Program-made: the position numbers and the translations under genes
The notes under the pieces: generated by a model
What the model saw: the letters and a program-made list of their open reading frames with translations, nothing else
Told to the model about the DNA's origin: nothing
The model's database searches: none
In this document: one piece after another, positions 1 through 8,366 of the stretch
How positions within the stretch are numbered: the stretch's first letter is position 1
Layout of the letters: every line of letters starts with the position of its first letter
Source of the DNA: Zipacnadum sp036504235
GTDB lineage: Bacteria; Armatimonadota; Zipacnadia; Zipacnadales; Zipacnadaceae
Assembly: GCA_036504235.1 (NCBI GenBank)
Contig: DASXVN010000031.1
Coordinates: forward strand, 15,740-79,739
DNA length: 64,000 nucleotides
Reading direction: 5' to 3'

Positions 1-1
1 G

Positions 2-253
2 TTCTACCTGACCGCCTACGGCGACATGGACCCCTGCGATTTCACGCCGCTGACCTTTGGCAATGTGCGCGACGAGTCGCTGGAGGCGATCTGGGACCGG
101 ATGCTGGAGCACCCGGCGTACCAGCAGCGGTGCCCGCATTGCCGCATGCAGGACCAGGATTTCCGCCGGAAGTATATAGACGACATTCCCGAGCAGGCCC
201 CGCTCCCGTGGCCGGCCTGCCCGGAACTTCGCGACCGCCCGCACGGCCCCTAG
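2..253 (+). CDS. Radical SAM protein, C-terminal fragment (SPASM-like tail)
   Basis: The frame is open from the window edge to a TAG at 251-253, so only the last 83 codons are present and the start lies outside. The visible part has a PC-x-F motif, then GNVRDESLEAIWD, then CPHCR. This spacing (PCDF, G-x-V, IW, C-x2-C) resembles the auxiliary Fe-S (SPASM/twitch) tails of radical SAM enzymes. The catalytic CxxxCxxC region cannot be seen, so the reaction cannot be inferred. It is followed at 47 bp by the acyltransferase gene in the same direction. Confidence 0.55.
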   Translation, partial: FYLTAYGDMDPCDFTPLTFGNVRDESLEAIWDRMLEHPAYQQRCPHCRMQDQDFRRKYIDDIPEQAPLPWPACPELRDRPHGP

Positions 254-299
254 GCCGCGGCGCGCCCGGCGCCGGCGACCCGCGATTCCGTTACCCACC

Positions 300-1253
300 A
301 TGAGGCGAGAGAAGAACAAACTACGTAAGCGCAGTGAACGCACGCTGACCCGGGCGACTTCCGGTCTGGTCAGCTTTCTGGCTCGGATGCTATCCCTGTC
401 CGCGCTGCGCCACCTGGCGGACGGCGGCGCGTTTCTGATCCGCCACCTGGCGCCCTCGCGCCAGCGGGTGGCTAGGGACAATCTGCGCGGCGTTTTCGGC
501 GACCAGTATACCGAGCGGGAATATCGCGCACTGGCGGCGGACGCCACGCGTTCCATCTGCCGCACGATGGCGGAACTCCTCAAGTTCCCGTACCTAAGTC
601 CCGAGCAGTTTCAGCAGCTTACGCTGATAGACGGCGAGGAGCACCTGCGCCAGGCCCTGGACCAGGGCAAAGGCGTGATCCTGGTGACCGCGCACTACGG
701 TAACTGGGAGGTGGTGGGGCCTCGTCTGGTGTACGACGGATTCCCGGTCTCGGCGGTCGCCCGCGATTCCGAGGACCCGAGTACCGCCGCCTTGATCAAC
801 CGCGCTCGCGAGACCCACGGAATGAAGGTCGTGGACCGCGACAACCCGCGGGCCATGCTGCGGGCCTTGCACGACAATCGAATTCTGGCTATCTTGCCGG
901 ATCAGCACGCCGCCGGGGGCTCCATTGTGGTAGACTTTATGGGACGCCCCGCGGCCACGGCGGTGGGCGTGGCTACCCTGGCCGAGCGCAGCGGCTGCGC
1001 GGTGTTAGCCGTGTTCTGCACGCGACGGCCCGACGGCCGCTTTTCGGCCGTGATCCAGCCGGCGCTGTCGCTGGCGCACACCGGGGAGCGAGACGCAGAT
1101 ATACGCGCCAACACGATTCTGGTCAATGAGGTGATCGGGCGGGAGATCATGGCCCACCCGCAACAGTGGTTGTGGCTGCATCGGCGCTGGAAAGTAGACG
1201 CGCCCCCGGAGGCCGGAGACGCCGTCCCGCCCGCCGACCCATCACACGCCTGA
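300..1253 (+). CDS. Lysophospholipid/lipid A acyltransferase family (LpxL/HtrB-like)
   Basis: This is a 317-aa protein of the LpxL/HtrB/LPLAT family, about the usual length. These enzymes transfer an acyl chain to a lipid A precursor or another glycolipid at the inner membrane. The HX4E catalytic motif is visible at residues 132-137 (HYGNWE). A second conserved block follows near residue 200 (LPDQHAAGG), and the C-terminal QWLWLHRRWK block is typical. The basic N-terminus precedes a weakly hydrophobic segment around residues 20-50 that could anchor it to the membrane. The ATG at 300 is the only good start. The histidine-kinase-like gene begins 3 bp after its stop, so co-transcription is possible. 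Acceptor identity is unknown. Confidence 0.85.
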   Translation: MRREKNKLRKRSERTLTRATSGLVSFLARMLSLSALRHLADGGAFLIRHLAPSRQRVARDNLRGVFGDQYTEREYRALAADATRSICRTMAELLKFPYLSPEQFQQLTLIDGEEHLRQALDQGKGVILVTAHYGNWEVVGPRLVYDGFPVSAVARDSEDPSTAALINRARETHGMKVVDRDNPRAMLRALHDNRILAILPDQHAAGGSIVVDFMGRPAATAVGVATLAERSGCAVLAVFCTRRPDGRFSAVIQPALSLAHTGERDADIRANTILVNEVIGREIMAHPQQWLWLHRRWKVDAPPEAGDAVPPADPSHA

Positions 1254-1256
1254 GAG

Positions 1257-2381
1257 GTGAAGCCGACGAACGGTGACCTCGCCGAACTCATCGCCGACGC
1301 CGTGGACTCGCAGACGAAGCTAGACCTCGTGTGCTTTTTCGTCCGCCATCCCTTTACCACGGAGAGTCTGCGTTCTCTATGCGAGGAACTGGGCCATGAC
1401 CCGGCCGCGGTGGACACAGCCGCGCGCGAGTTGACCGCCGCCGGATTCCTCCACGCGGACGGCCCGCGCAGTTTCGGCCCGGACACGGTCTACCGGCTCA
1501 GCCCTAACGACCCGCGCTGGCGGCTCTGGCAAGCGTTAGACACCGCCTGCGCCGGGGAGGAGCGCGCCGAGGTGCTCCAGCGGGTGCAGATCGCCGACCA
1601 GGAGAACCTCATCCGCCGGCTGACGGCCGAGCGCCGCCTGCATGACCTGCAGACGCGGTTTCTGGCGATGGTCTCGGATCAACTCCGCAATCCGCTCAGC
1701 GCCATCATGGGGCTGCTCGTGTCCCTGCTGGCCCATGAGGAACGTCTGGCCGGCGATCAGGTTCACACCCTGCAACGCGTCCAGCAGCACACCCAGGCGC
1801 TGATCCGTCTGGTGGAGGATCTGCTGCTCAGTTCCCGCCTCAGCTCCGGCGGACCCGCGCTGCTCAGCCTGGGCCGCTGCGACCTGCGCTCGCTGGTGGA
1901 CGAAGTCGAGCAGGAGTCCGCCCGGGAGCACCCCGAGTACGAGTGGAGCCTGGAGGCGGAACCGGTCCCGTTGGTGATTGAGGCGGACCGGGAGCAACTG
2001 CGGCAGGTACTAGGCGTGCTGGTCCGCAATGCGCTGAAGTTCTGTCCCCCGGGCTGCCACATTACCCTGGCGACGGGGGTGACGGGTCCTGACGCGTGGG
2101 TGAGCGTAGACGACACCGGTCCGGGCCTGGGCCCCGCCGATGAAGAGCGCATCTTCAGTATGTTCTACCAGGCGGAGACCGACTGCACCCGGCTATCCGG
2201 CGGGCTGGGGCTGGGGCTGTATCTGGCGCGTACGATTGTCGAGGCGCATGGAGGCTACATCGCCGTGGAGCCCAAGTCCAGCCCCGGCTTACGAGTAACC
2301 TTCCACATCCCCAGGCAGGGGCCCCCGGGGTGCCCCGATAAGGCGGCCGAGACTCATGCCCGAGAGAATCCTGATTGTTGA
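1257..2381 (+). CDS. Histidine-kinase-like protein with N-terminal winged helix; phosphoaccepting His missing
   Basis: A 374-aa protein starting at GTG 1257, preceded closely by GAGAG. Residues 10-85 look like a winged-helix DNA-binding or dimerisation domain, followed by a coiled coil at about 105-135. A HisKA-like helix comes next, but the H-box reads MVSDQLRNPLSAI, so Asp141 sits where His is expected and Gln replaces the following Glu. The HATPase domain is intact: N-box VRNALKF, G1 box DDTGPGLG, and GGLGLGLYLA. No transmembrane segment is evident, so it should be cytoplasmic. Its 3' end overlaps phoB by 26 bp, which implies translational coupling. It may bind ATP and act as a regulator of PhoB/PhoR signalling without accepting phosphate on His. 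That role is inference. Confidence 0.8.
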   Translation: MKPTNGDLAELIADAVDSQTKLDLVCFFVRHPFTTESLRSLCEELGHDPAAVDTAARELTAAGFLHADGPRSFGPDTVYRLSPNDPRWRLWQALDTACAGEERAEVLQRVQIADQENLIRRLTAERRLHDLQTRFLAMVSDQLRNPLSAIMGLLVSLLAHEERLAGDQVHTLQRVQQHTQALIRLVEDLLLSSRLSSGGPALLSLGRCDLRSLVDEVEQESAREHPEYEWSLEAEPVPLVIEADREQLRQVLGVLVRNALKFCPPGCHITLATGVTGPDAWVSVDDTGPGLGPADEERIFSMFYQAETDCTRLSGGLGLGLYLARTIVEAHGGYIAVEPKSSPGLRVTFHIPRQGPPGCPDKAAETHARENPDC

Positions 2382-3048
2382 GGACGAGCCGAGTCTGGCT
2401 GAGGCGGTCTCCTATGCCCTCACCCAGGAGGGCTTCGCCACCGAGGTGGCGATGGAAGGCCGCGCCGCCCTGCAGAGCTTTGAGACCGCCCCTCCCGACC
2501 TGGTCATCCTCGACTTGATGCTGCCGGGCCTGAGCGGCTGGCAATTGTTCGCCGCCTTCCGCAAGCTAGGCGTAGTGCCCGTGATCATGCTCACGGCCCG
2601 GGCCGAAGAGGCCGACCGCGTGGCGGGGCTGGAAATGGGGGCTGACGACTACGTCACCAAGCCCTTCAGCATGCGCGAGCTGATCGCCCGGGTCCGGGCG
2701 GTGCTCCGGCGCAGCTCCCCCTCTCCCGCCGACGAAGTCGCGGAGACCCAGATCGAGGCCGACGGCGTGCGGATTGACCTGGGGCGCCATGAGGTGCTGG
2801 TGGACGGGGTGCCGCTGAGCTTTTCGCCCAAGGAGTTCGACCTGCTGGCCTACCTGGTGCAGAACCGCGGCCGGGTACGCTCGCGGGAGAACATCCTGGC
2901 GGCGGTCTGGGGCCAGGACGCGTACTTGGATGAGCGCACGGTGGATGTACATGTGCGTTGGCTGCGCAAGAAGATCGAGGCCGACGCCGCCGAACCGCGC
3001 CGCTTGCTGACCGTGCGCGGGGTCGGGTACAAGTTTGTGGAAACTTGA
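2356..3048 (+). CDS. phoB: Phosphate regulon response regulator PhoB (OmpR family)
   Basis: A 230-aa response regulator. The receiver domain has the acidic pair D10/E11, phosphoacceptor D53 (ILDLMLPG), T80 and K102 (VTKPFS). The C-terminal OmpR/PhoB winged helix spans about residues 130-230, with typical SPKEFDLLAYLVQNRGRV and ERTVDVHVRWLRKKIE blocks and a closing GVGYKF. It sits between the pseudo-kinase gene and phoR. phoR starts inside its stop codon (TGATG at 3046-3050). The PhoB assignment rests on the adjacent PhoR-type kinase, the downstream pst-phoU genes, and the two 11-bp-periodic direct-repeat promoters at 4846 and 6095. Confidence 0.9.
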   Translation: MPERILIVEDEPSLAEAVSYALTQEGFATEVAMEGRAALQSFETAPPDLVILDLMLPGLSGWQLFAAFRKLGVVPVIMLTARAEEADRVAGLEMGADDYVTKPFSMRELIARVRAVLRRSSPSPADEVAETQIEADGVRIDLGRHEVLVDGVPLSFSPKEFDLLAYLVQNRGRVRSRENILAAVWGQDAYLDERTVDVHVRWLRKKIEADAAEPRRLLTVRGVGYKFVET

Positions 3049-4850
3049 TGTCACTGAACCTGCGTTGGAAAACCGCCCTGGCCTTCTCCCTGCTCTCCGC
3101 CGTGGTCCTGGCGGCGCTGGGCCTGTACCTGGACTCCCTGGTCCGGCGGAGTACCACCGATACCCTCCGCGACCGCCTGTTCGTGGAAGCTCGTCTGATT
3201 GTCCCCGAGTTCTCCGCCGCCCACCGCCTACCGCCGGAGCAACTAGGGGCGGAACTACTCCGGCTGGATGAGCTGTGTCAGGCGCGGCTCACCTACATTG
3301 ACCCGACTGGGCGCGTGCTCGCCGAGAGTCGCGCCTCAGCGAGTGCTATGGAGAACCACGCGAACCGTCCGGAGCGCCTGGAAGCGGTGGCCACCGGCGG
3401 GGGCTGGGCCCAACGCTACAGCGCCACCCTGCACCTGGACATGCTCTACGTGGCCGTGGCCCTGCCCGCGACCGGCGGCGCCGCGCCCCCGGTGCTGCGG
3501 CTGGCCCTGCCCCTGACCCAGGTGGAGGCGGCCTCCGACACCCTGCGTGGCGCCTTTACCCTGGCCTTGCTGCTGGCGCTGGCGGTGGTCTTTGTGGTCA
3601 GTCTCCGGCTCACCGACAGCCTCACCCGGCCCTGGGAAGAGTTGGTGCAAGCGGCCCGCCGCGTGGCGCGGGGAGACTTGGCGGCCCGGGTGGCGGAGCC
3701 CTCCGGCAGCGCCGAGCTGCGGGAGCTGGCGCTGGTCTTCAACAGCGCCGTGGATCAACTGGCGCATCTCCTGGCGACCTCGCAGCAGGAGACCCAGCGC
3801 TACGTGGCGCTGCTGGAGCAGATGACCGATGGGGTGGTCGTCATCGATCGGCAGGGGCGAGTGGAGCTCATCAACCGCATGTTCGCGGAGATGTTCGGCC
3901 TGGATCCGACCTGGGGACCCGAGCACCGCCTCGAGGAAGTGGGGCTCAGTTACGAGCTGAACCTGCTGCTGACGCGCGCGCTGGAGCAGGGGGTGGCGCA
4001 GCAGGGAGCCGTCGGCCTGGTGCGGCCCCAGCCGCGCACGCTGTATGGGGTGGCCACGCCGCTAGCCAACGCCGAGGGCCAGATCATCGGGGCGATTGGC
4101 CTGCTCCGGGACATGACGGAGCTGCAGCGACTCGACCAAGTACGGCGCGACTTCGTGGCCAACGCCAGCCACGAGCTGCGCACCCCCGCCGCCGGGATTA
4201 GGGCCTTAGCCGAGGTGCTGGAGTCCGGCGCGCTGCATGATCCGGAGAAGGGTCCGCGCTTCCTCGCCCAGATCGTGCTGGAGTCGGACCGGCTGACCGC
4301 CATCCTCGACGACATGCTGACGCTGACCCGCGTCGAGCGGGGCGCCGAATTGGTACATCCCCGCTGGATCCCCTCGGACGAGGCCTTCGCGGAGGTCGTG
4401 GCCCATCTCCAGCCCCTGGCGATGCAGCAGGAGGTCAGCTTGCGGACCGAGGCGGGTGCGGAAGATCAAGTCTTCGCCGACGCGGCCGGGCTGCAGACGA
4501 TCCTGACCAACCTGGTGGACAACGCCATCAAGTACACGCCCGGTGGCGGCGAGATCGTCCTGCGGGGCCGGCCGGCGCCGGGCGGCTATGAGATCGCGGT
4601 GAGCGACACCGGCGCGGGCATCGCCACCGAGCATCTCCCCCGCCTCTTCGAGCGCTTCTACCGGGTGGACAAGGCCCGAGACCGCGCCACCGGCGGCACC
4701 GGCCTGGGCCTGGCCATCGTCAAGCACCTGGCCGAGGCGCACCGCGGCCGCGTGTCCGTGCAGAGCGAAATCGGCCACGGCTCAACCTTCACGGTCTTTC
4801 TCCCCGCACCGCTCCTGGAGAGCGCCGCGCCGCCTCCCGCGGAGCCTTAA
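3048..4850 (+). CDS. phoR: Phosphate regulon sensor histidine kinase PhoR
   Basis: A 600-aa membrane kinase. Translation is taken from ATG 3048, which overlaps the phoB stop; the frame is open further upstream but that part lies inside phoB. Domain order is TM1 (about 9-29), a periplasmic sensor region (30-165), TM2 (168-188), HAMP (189-242), PAS (250-355), HisKA with intact ANASHELRTP (His375), then HATPase with VDNAIKY, DTGAGI and GTGLGLAIVKHL. This is the standard PhoR layout with an added extracytoplasmic domain. It should autophosphorylate and phosphorylate PhoB, with control by the Pst-PhoU complex encoded downstream. Pho promoter repeats begin within its last codons. Confidence 0.88.
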   Translation: MSLNLRWKTALAFSLLSAVVLAALGLYLDSLVRRSTTDTLRDRLFVEARLIVPEFSAAHRLPPEQLGAELLRLDELCQARLTYIDPTGRVLAESRASASAMENHANRPERLEAVATGGGWAQRYSATLHLDMLYVAVALPATGGAAPPVLRLALPLTQVEAASDTLRGAFTLALLLALAVVFVVSLRLTDSLTRPWEELVQAARRVARGDLAARVAEPSGSAELRELALVFNSAVDQLAHLLATSQQETQRYVALLEQMTDGVVVIDRQGRVELINRMFAEMFGLDPTWGPEHRLEEVGLSYELNLLLTRALEQGVAQQGAVGLVRPQPRTLYGVATPLANAEGQIIGAIGLLRDMTELQRLDQVRRDFVANASHELRTPAAGIRALAEVLESGALHDPEKGPRFLAQIVLESDRLTAILDDMLTLTRVERGAELVHPRWIPSDEAFAEVVAHLQPLAMQQEVSLRTEAGAEDQVFADAAGLQTILTNLVDNAIKYTPGGGEIVLRGRPAPGGYEIAVSDTGAGIATEHLPRLFERFYRVDKARDRATGGTGLGLAIVKHLAEAHRGRVSVQSEIGHGSTFTVFLPAPLLESAAPPPAEP

Positions 4851-4922
4851 CCGAGACTTAACCGTGCGGCAACCTGAGCTTAACCGGCCCCTAACCTCGT
4901 CTTAACGCGCCTCCCCTACACT
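4846..4922 (+). promoter_or_regulatory. Pho-type promoter: six direct repeats at exact 11-bp period plus -10 box
   Basis: Heptamers resembling CTTAACC begin at 4846, 4857, 4868 (degenerate GGCAACC), 4879, 4890 (CCTAACC) and 4901 (CTTAACG). All are 11 bp apart, as expected for PhoB dimers on a PHO box. No good -35 is visible. A -10-like TACACT lies at 4917-4922, 16 bp after the start of the last repeat. The array overlaps the 3' end of phoR. It should make the pseudopilin gene at 5013 inducible by phosphate limitation; PhoB binding is inferred from geometry and neighbouring genes. Confidence 0.85.
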
Positions 4923-5012
4923 GTGAATCGGCAGCGGCCCCGCCGCTCGCCCCATTCACAGGGGAACACCCCGGCCCTGCCGCCGGATCCCCACACAGGA
5001 GGCAGACAGCCC

Positions 5013-5948
5013 ATGTCCCACACAACTGGTCGCAAGGGTTTCACGCTCATCGAACTACTCGTCGTGATCGCGATTATCGCGATCCTGGCCGCCATGCTTT
5101 TCCCCGTCTTCGCCCGCGCCCGCGCCAAGGCTCAGCAGTCTAGCTGCCTGAGCAACGAGAAACAGATCGGCCTCGGGCTGATGATGTACACCAGCGACAA
5201 CGACGAGACGCTCCCCGCGGCTTACTACTACGTGAACGGCGCCAACAGCAACAACGGCTATGTCCAGTGGAGCGGCATGATTATGCCCTACGTGAAGAAC
5301 CAGCAGATCTTCGTATGCCCCTCGCATCCGCTTAAGGGCTTTGCCCCCACCTGCTTCACCACCCCGCCGGTGGACCCGCCGGCCGGACAGGTCTCGCTCA
5401 AGGCGGGGGTCATGGACAACCAGGCGTACCGCCTCTCCTACACCTGCAACGAGCTGCTCATGCCGCGCAAGAAGTTTGCGGCCGTGCCGCAGCAGGTCGT
5501 CGCGCAGAACACCATTGACGACACCGCCGGCACCATCCTCATCGCCGAGTTCGCGCCGGCCCTCAACTGCCTGCTGGACAGCTCGCCTACCGGAGGCGAC
5601 GCGGTCAAGAGCCACCGGCCCACGAGCGGCGTCGCCCTGGCCGGGGGCGGCGTCTTCGACGGCGAAACGTATGCGGGCGGCAACCTGCGCGCGCTGACCG
5701 TCGACGAGGCCAACCTGGCCATCGCCGCCGCGCTTCTGAACAACGCCATGGGCCAGCACCACATCGCCTACATCAGCCCCGGCGCGCATAACGACGGCTC
5801 CAACTACGTCTATGCCGATGGCCACGCCAAGTGGCAGAAGCTGGCCGCCACCCTGGATCCGAACAACTTCCAGTGGGGCAAGAAGGCGTATAGCTGCGCC
5901 AACCAGGCCGCCATCCTGCGCCCGGACGGCAGTGGGCCGGTAGGCTAG
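5013..5948 (+). CDS. DUF1559 (H-X9-DG) pseudopilin-like protein
   Basis: A 311-aa protein beginning at ATG 5013 behind AGGAGGC (4997-5003). An upstream in-frame extension exists but lacks the prepilin start context. The N-terminus has the type III prepilin signature, GRKGFTLIELLVVIAII, so cleavage after the Gly before Phe is expected, followed by a hydrophobic helix. The C-terminus contains HNDGSNYVYADG, the H-X9-DG motif that defines these proteins, which are very numerous in Armatimonadota and Planctomycetes. It should be processed by a prepilin peptidase and exported by a type II/IV pilus-like machine. Its dedicated Pho-type promoter suggests a role under phosphate limitation, perhaps in secretion or surface assembly. 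Confidence 0.88.
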   Translation: MSHTTGRKGFTLIELLVVIAIIAILAAMLFPVFARARAKAQQSSCLSNEKQIGLGLMMYTSDNDETLPAAYYYVNGANSNNGYVQWSGMIMPYVKNQQIFVCPSHPLKGFAPTCFTTPPVDPPAGQVSLKAGVMDNQAYRLSYTCNELLMPRKKFAAVPQQVVAQNTIDDTAGTILIAEFAPALNCLLDSSPTGGDAVKSHRPTSGVALAGGGVFDGETYAGGNLRALTVDEANLAIAAALLNNAMGQHHIAYISPGAHNDGSNYVYADGHAKWQKLAATLDPNNFQWGKKAYSCANQAAILRPDGSGPVG

Positions 5949-6000
5949 TCTCAAACCAGTCAGGTTTCCGCTACGCCTCACCAGGCAGAGCGGGACCACT

Positions 6001-6028
6001 CCGGAGCCGGGGATTCCCCCGGCTCCGG
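6001..6028 (+). terminator. Hairpin after the pseudopilin gene
   Basis: A perfect 12-bp inverted repeat, CCGGAGCCGGGG (6001-6012) and CCCCGGCTCCGG (6017-6028), with a 4-nt loop. It lies 52 bp after the pseudopilin stop. Only a weak T-rich tail (CTGCTCTTCC) follows, so termination may be partial. It separates the pseudopilin unit from the second Pho promoter. Confidence 0.55.
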
Positions 6029-6094
6029 CTGCTCTTCCGGGGGGTGGGGCCAGCGCGCCGGAGCCGCCCGATTCTCCTCCGTCCCGCGGCGCGC

Positions 6095-6149
6095 CTTAAC
6101 CCAACCTTAACAGGGGCTTAAACGGGCCTTAAGGCGCGGCCCCTACAAT
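6095..6149 (+). promoter_or_regulatory. Pho-type promoter of the porin-pst operon: four 11-bp-spaced repeats plus -10 box
   Basis: CTTAACC (6095), CTTAACA (6106), CTTAAAC (6117) and CTTAAGG (6128) are spaced exactly 11 bp apart. A -10-like TACAAT lies at 6144-6149, 16 bp after the start of the last repeat, the same distance as in the promoter at 4846-4922. No separate -35 hexamer is visible. The promoter precedes the porin gene and probably the whole porin-pstS-pstC-pstA-pstB-pstB-phoU run. Confidence 0.87.
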
Positions 6150-6217
6150 GCTCATGGTCCCGTTACCCGGGTGGGCGGCCTAGCCCACCTGATCTGCTCT
6201 TGAGGAGGCAACCCGCT

Positions 6218-7249
6218 GTGAATCGTCGTACCCTGGCCGCAATCATCGCCGCATCGTCCGCCCTATTGCTGATGACCGGGCTGGCGCAGGCCGACCTGAC
6301 CTGGAGCGGTTATTCGCAGTTCCGCTTCAACCAGTTGGATGAGGCACTCAACCAGCCGAACAACCGTGACTTTAACCTCCGCCGCGCCCGCCTGCAGGTG
6401 GCCGGCCCCATCAACGACCAAGGCACCGAGATGGCGCTCCAGATTGACCTGGCCAAGCTCGACGACCGCCAGGATGATACCGACCCGCGCAACCGCCGCG
6501 TCGTGCTCAAGGACGCTTGGCTCAAGCATCCGCTCACCCCGGAAGTCGCCGCGCGTATGGGCTTCACCAGCGTTCCCTTCGGCTACGAGACGCCCGGCTC
6601 GGACTCCGCGGCGCTGTGCTTCGAGCACAGCAAGGCCGGCCTGAGCTTCTTCCCCGAAGAGCGCGAGGAGGGACTGTACCTGCTGGCTGCCCCCAAGGCC
6701 AAGGGCATGCCGCAAGTAGCGCTGGGCTACAGCAATGGCCTGTACGCCTGGGGCGATAAGGACGCCAAGACCGGCGACCAGGACACCAAGGACCACGCCT
6801 GGGAAGGCCGGGTCCAGTGGATGCTGCCGCGCAACGGCGTGGCCGGTGTCTCGTACCAGACCGCCGACCGTACGCGCAGTGTAGGCGGTATAACCAAGCA
6901 CTTCGACCAGAACGTCCTGGGCGTGCATGCTCGCTGGATTTGCCCGAACAATCTCGTACTGGCCGGCGAGTACTACACCGGTGAGATCCTGGACGTGGGC
7001 TCCAAGGGCTATTATCTGCTGGCCGAGTACCGCCCGGGTCCGAAGCGCGCCATGCCCTTCTACCGCTACGACCAGTTTGATGACGGCATCGCCGGCCATC
7101 AGCTCTACCAGCGCAACACCCTGGGCGTAGGCTGGGACATCGCCAAGAACGAGCGCATCACCGTCCAGGGCGAGCGCTACGACGACGTCAAGTCCGGCAC
7201 TTTCACCAACATCGGGGTGCAATGGCAGATCATGTACGGGGGCAAGTAA
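6218..7249 (+). CDS. Outer-membrane phosphate-selective porin (OprP/OprO-like)
   Basis: A 343-aa protein translated from GTG 6218, which has TGAGGAGGC 7-8 bp upstream; a TTG at 6200 is in frame but overlaps this ribosome site. A signal peptide covers about residues 1-26 (MNRRTLAAII to LAQA). The mature start DLTWSGYSQFRFNQ and the NFNLRRARLQVAG-type block are characteristic of OprO/OprP beta-barrels, and the rest is rich in alternating beta-strand segments ending in IGVQWQIMYG. It should form a trimeric channel in the outer membrane feeding phosphate to PstS. It is first in the Pho-controlled run ahead of pstS, which supports phosphate rather than general anion specificity. Confidence 0.8.
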   Translation: MNRRTLAAIIAASSALLLMTGLAQADLTWSGYSQFRFNQLDEALNQPNNRDFNLRRARLQVAGPINDQGTEMALQIDLAKLDDRQDDTDPRNRRVVLKDAWLKHPLTPEVAARMGFTSVPFGYETPGSDSAALCFEHSKAGLSFFPEEREEGLYLLAAPKAKGMPQVALGYSNGLYAWGDKDAKTGDQDTKDHAWEGRVQWMLPRNGVAGVSYQTADRTRSVGGITKHFDQNVLGVHARWICPNNLVLAGEYYTGEILDVGSKGYYLLAEYRPGPKRAMPFYRYDQFDDGIAGHQLYQRNTLGVGWDIAKNERITVQGERYDDVKSGTFTNIGVQWQIMYGGK

Positions 7250-7334
7250 GCCCGCCCCGAATAGTTTCGGTTGCTCGCAGCAAACGCAAAGACGAGCAGG
7301 AAAATAACCCTGCCGTATCGAAAGGAGACGCACT

Positions 7335-8279
7335 ATGAAAGCTCACAAGACGCTGCTCGCAGGTATAGTCGCCGGGCTGTCGGCCACCTTGGCCCTCGGC
7401 TTGGTGGGCTGCTCCAAACCGCAGGCTCCGGCCACTCCCGGCCCCGTCGGCGCTGCTCCGACGGCACCGACCTCCGGTAAATCTATTCAGATCAAGGGTT
7501 CCGACACGATGGTGAACCTGGGGCAGGCCTGGGCCGAGGCCTTCGGCGCTAAGACTGGCGCGCAGGTGATGGTCAGCGGCGGCGGCTCGGGCACCGGCTT
7601 TGCGGCGCTGCTCAGCGGAACGTGCGACGTCGCCGAGGCCTCGCGCATGATTGAGCCCCAGGAGACCGCGGACGCCAAGGCCAAGGGCATCAACCCGAAA
7701 GAGTACAAAGTAGCCCTCGACGGCCTGGCCGTCATCGTCAACCCGAAGAACCCGGTCAGCAAGCTGACCATTGACCAACTCGCCGACATCTTCACCGGTC
7801 GGGTCAAGAACTGGAAGGAAGTCGGCGGTCCGGATGCCGCCATCGTGATCCTGTCGCGCGACGTGAACTCGGGGACGCATGTCTACTTCAAGGAGCACGT
7901 GCTGCGCAAGGGGAACGCCAAGGGCACCGAGGAGTTCGCCGAGACGGCGCTGCCGCAGAGCTCGTCGCAGGGCATCTCCGATGAGGTGGCCCAAAATGAC
8001 AAGGCGATCGGCTACGTGGGCATGGGCTACCTGAGCCCCAAGGTGAAGTCCATCGAGGTGGCCAAGACCGCGGCGGGGCCCTATGTAGGCGCCACGGCGG
8101 CGCATGTCCTGGACGGAACCTACCCGATCTCCCGCCCGCTCCTATTCTACACCAACGGCGAGCCGCAGGGCCTGGTCAAGGAGTACATGGACTTCGTACT
8201 CAGCCCGGAGGGGCAGAAGATCGTGGAGGAACAGGAGTTCGTGCCCGTGGGCACCTCCGCGACCAAGCCGTCCGCGTAG
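7335..8279 (+). CDS. pstS: Phosphate-binding lipoprotein PstS
   Basis: A 314-aa periplasmic phosphate-binding component of the Pst transporter. ATG 7335 follows GAAAGGAGAC. The signal peptide ends in a lipobox, LGLVGC, so Cys is the likely lipidated residue, followed by a Pro/Ala/Thr linker to about residue 50. Phosphate-binding features of the family are present: KGSDTMVNLGQAWAE near residue 56, SGGGSGTGF near residue 77, and SRDVNSGTHVYFKE near residue 172. The gene lies 85 bp after the porin with no obvious separate promoter, and pstC follows after 87 bp. Confidence 0.93.
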   Translation: MKAHKTLLAGIVAGLSATLALGLVGCSKPQAPATPGPVGAAPTAPTSGKSIQIKGSDTMVNLGQAWAEAFGAKTGAQVMVSGGGSGTGFAALLSGTCDVAEASRMIEPQETADAKAKGINPKEYKVALDGLAVIVNPKNPVSKLTIDQLADIFTGRVKNWKEVGGPDAAIVILSRDVNSGTHVYFKEHVLRKGNAKGTEEFAETALPQSSSQGISDEVAQNDKAIGYVGMGYLSPKVKSIEVAKTAAGPYVGATAAHVLDGTYPISRPLLFYTNGEPQGLVKEYMDFVLSPEGQKIVEEQEFVPVGTSATKPSA

Positions 8280-8366
8280 ACCCGCCTTCCTCAGTCCGGG
8301 CGCGCCGGGTGACCGATTAGCACTCCCCGGCGCGCTCGCGCATATTCCGTCAGGGGCCAGCCGCCT

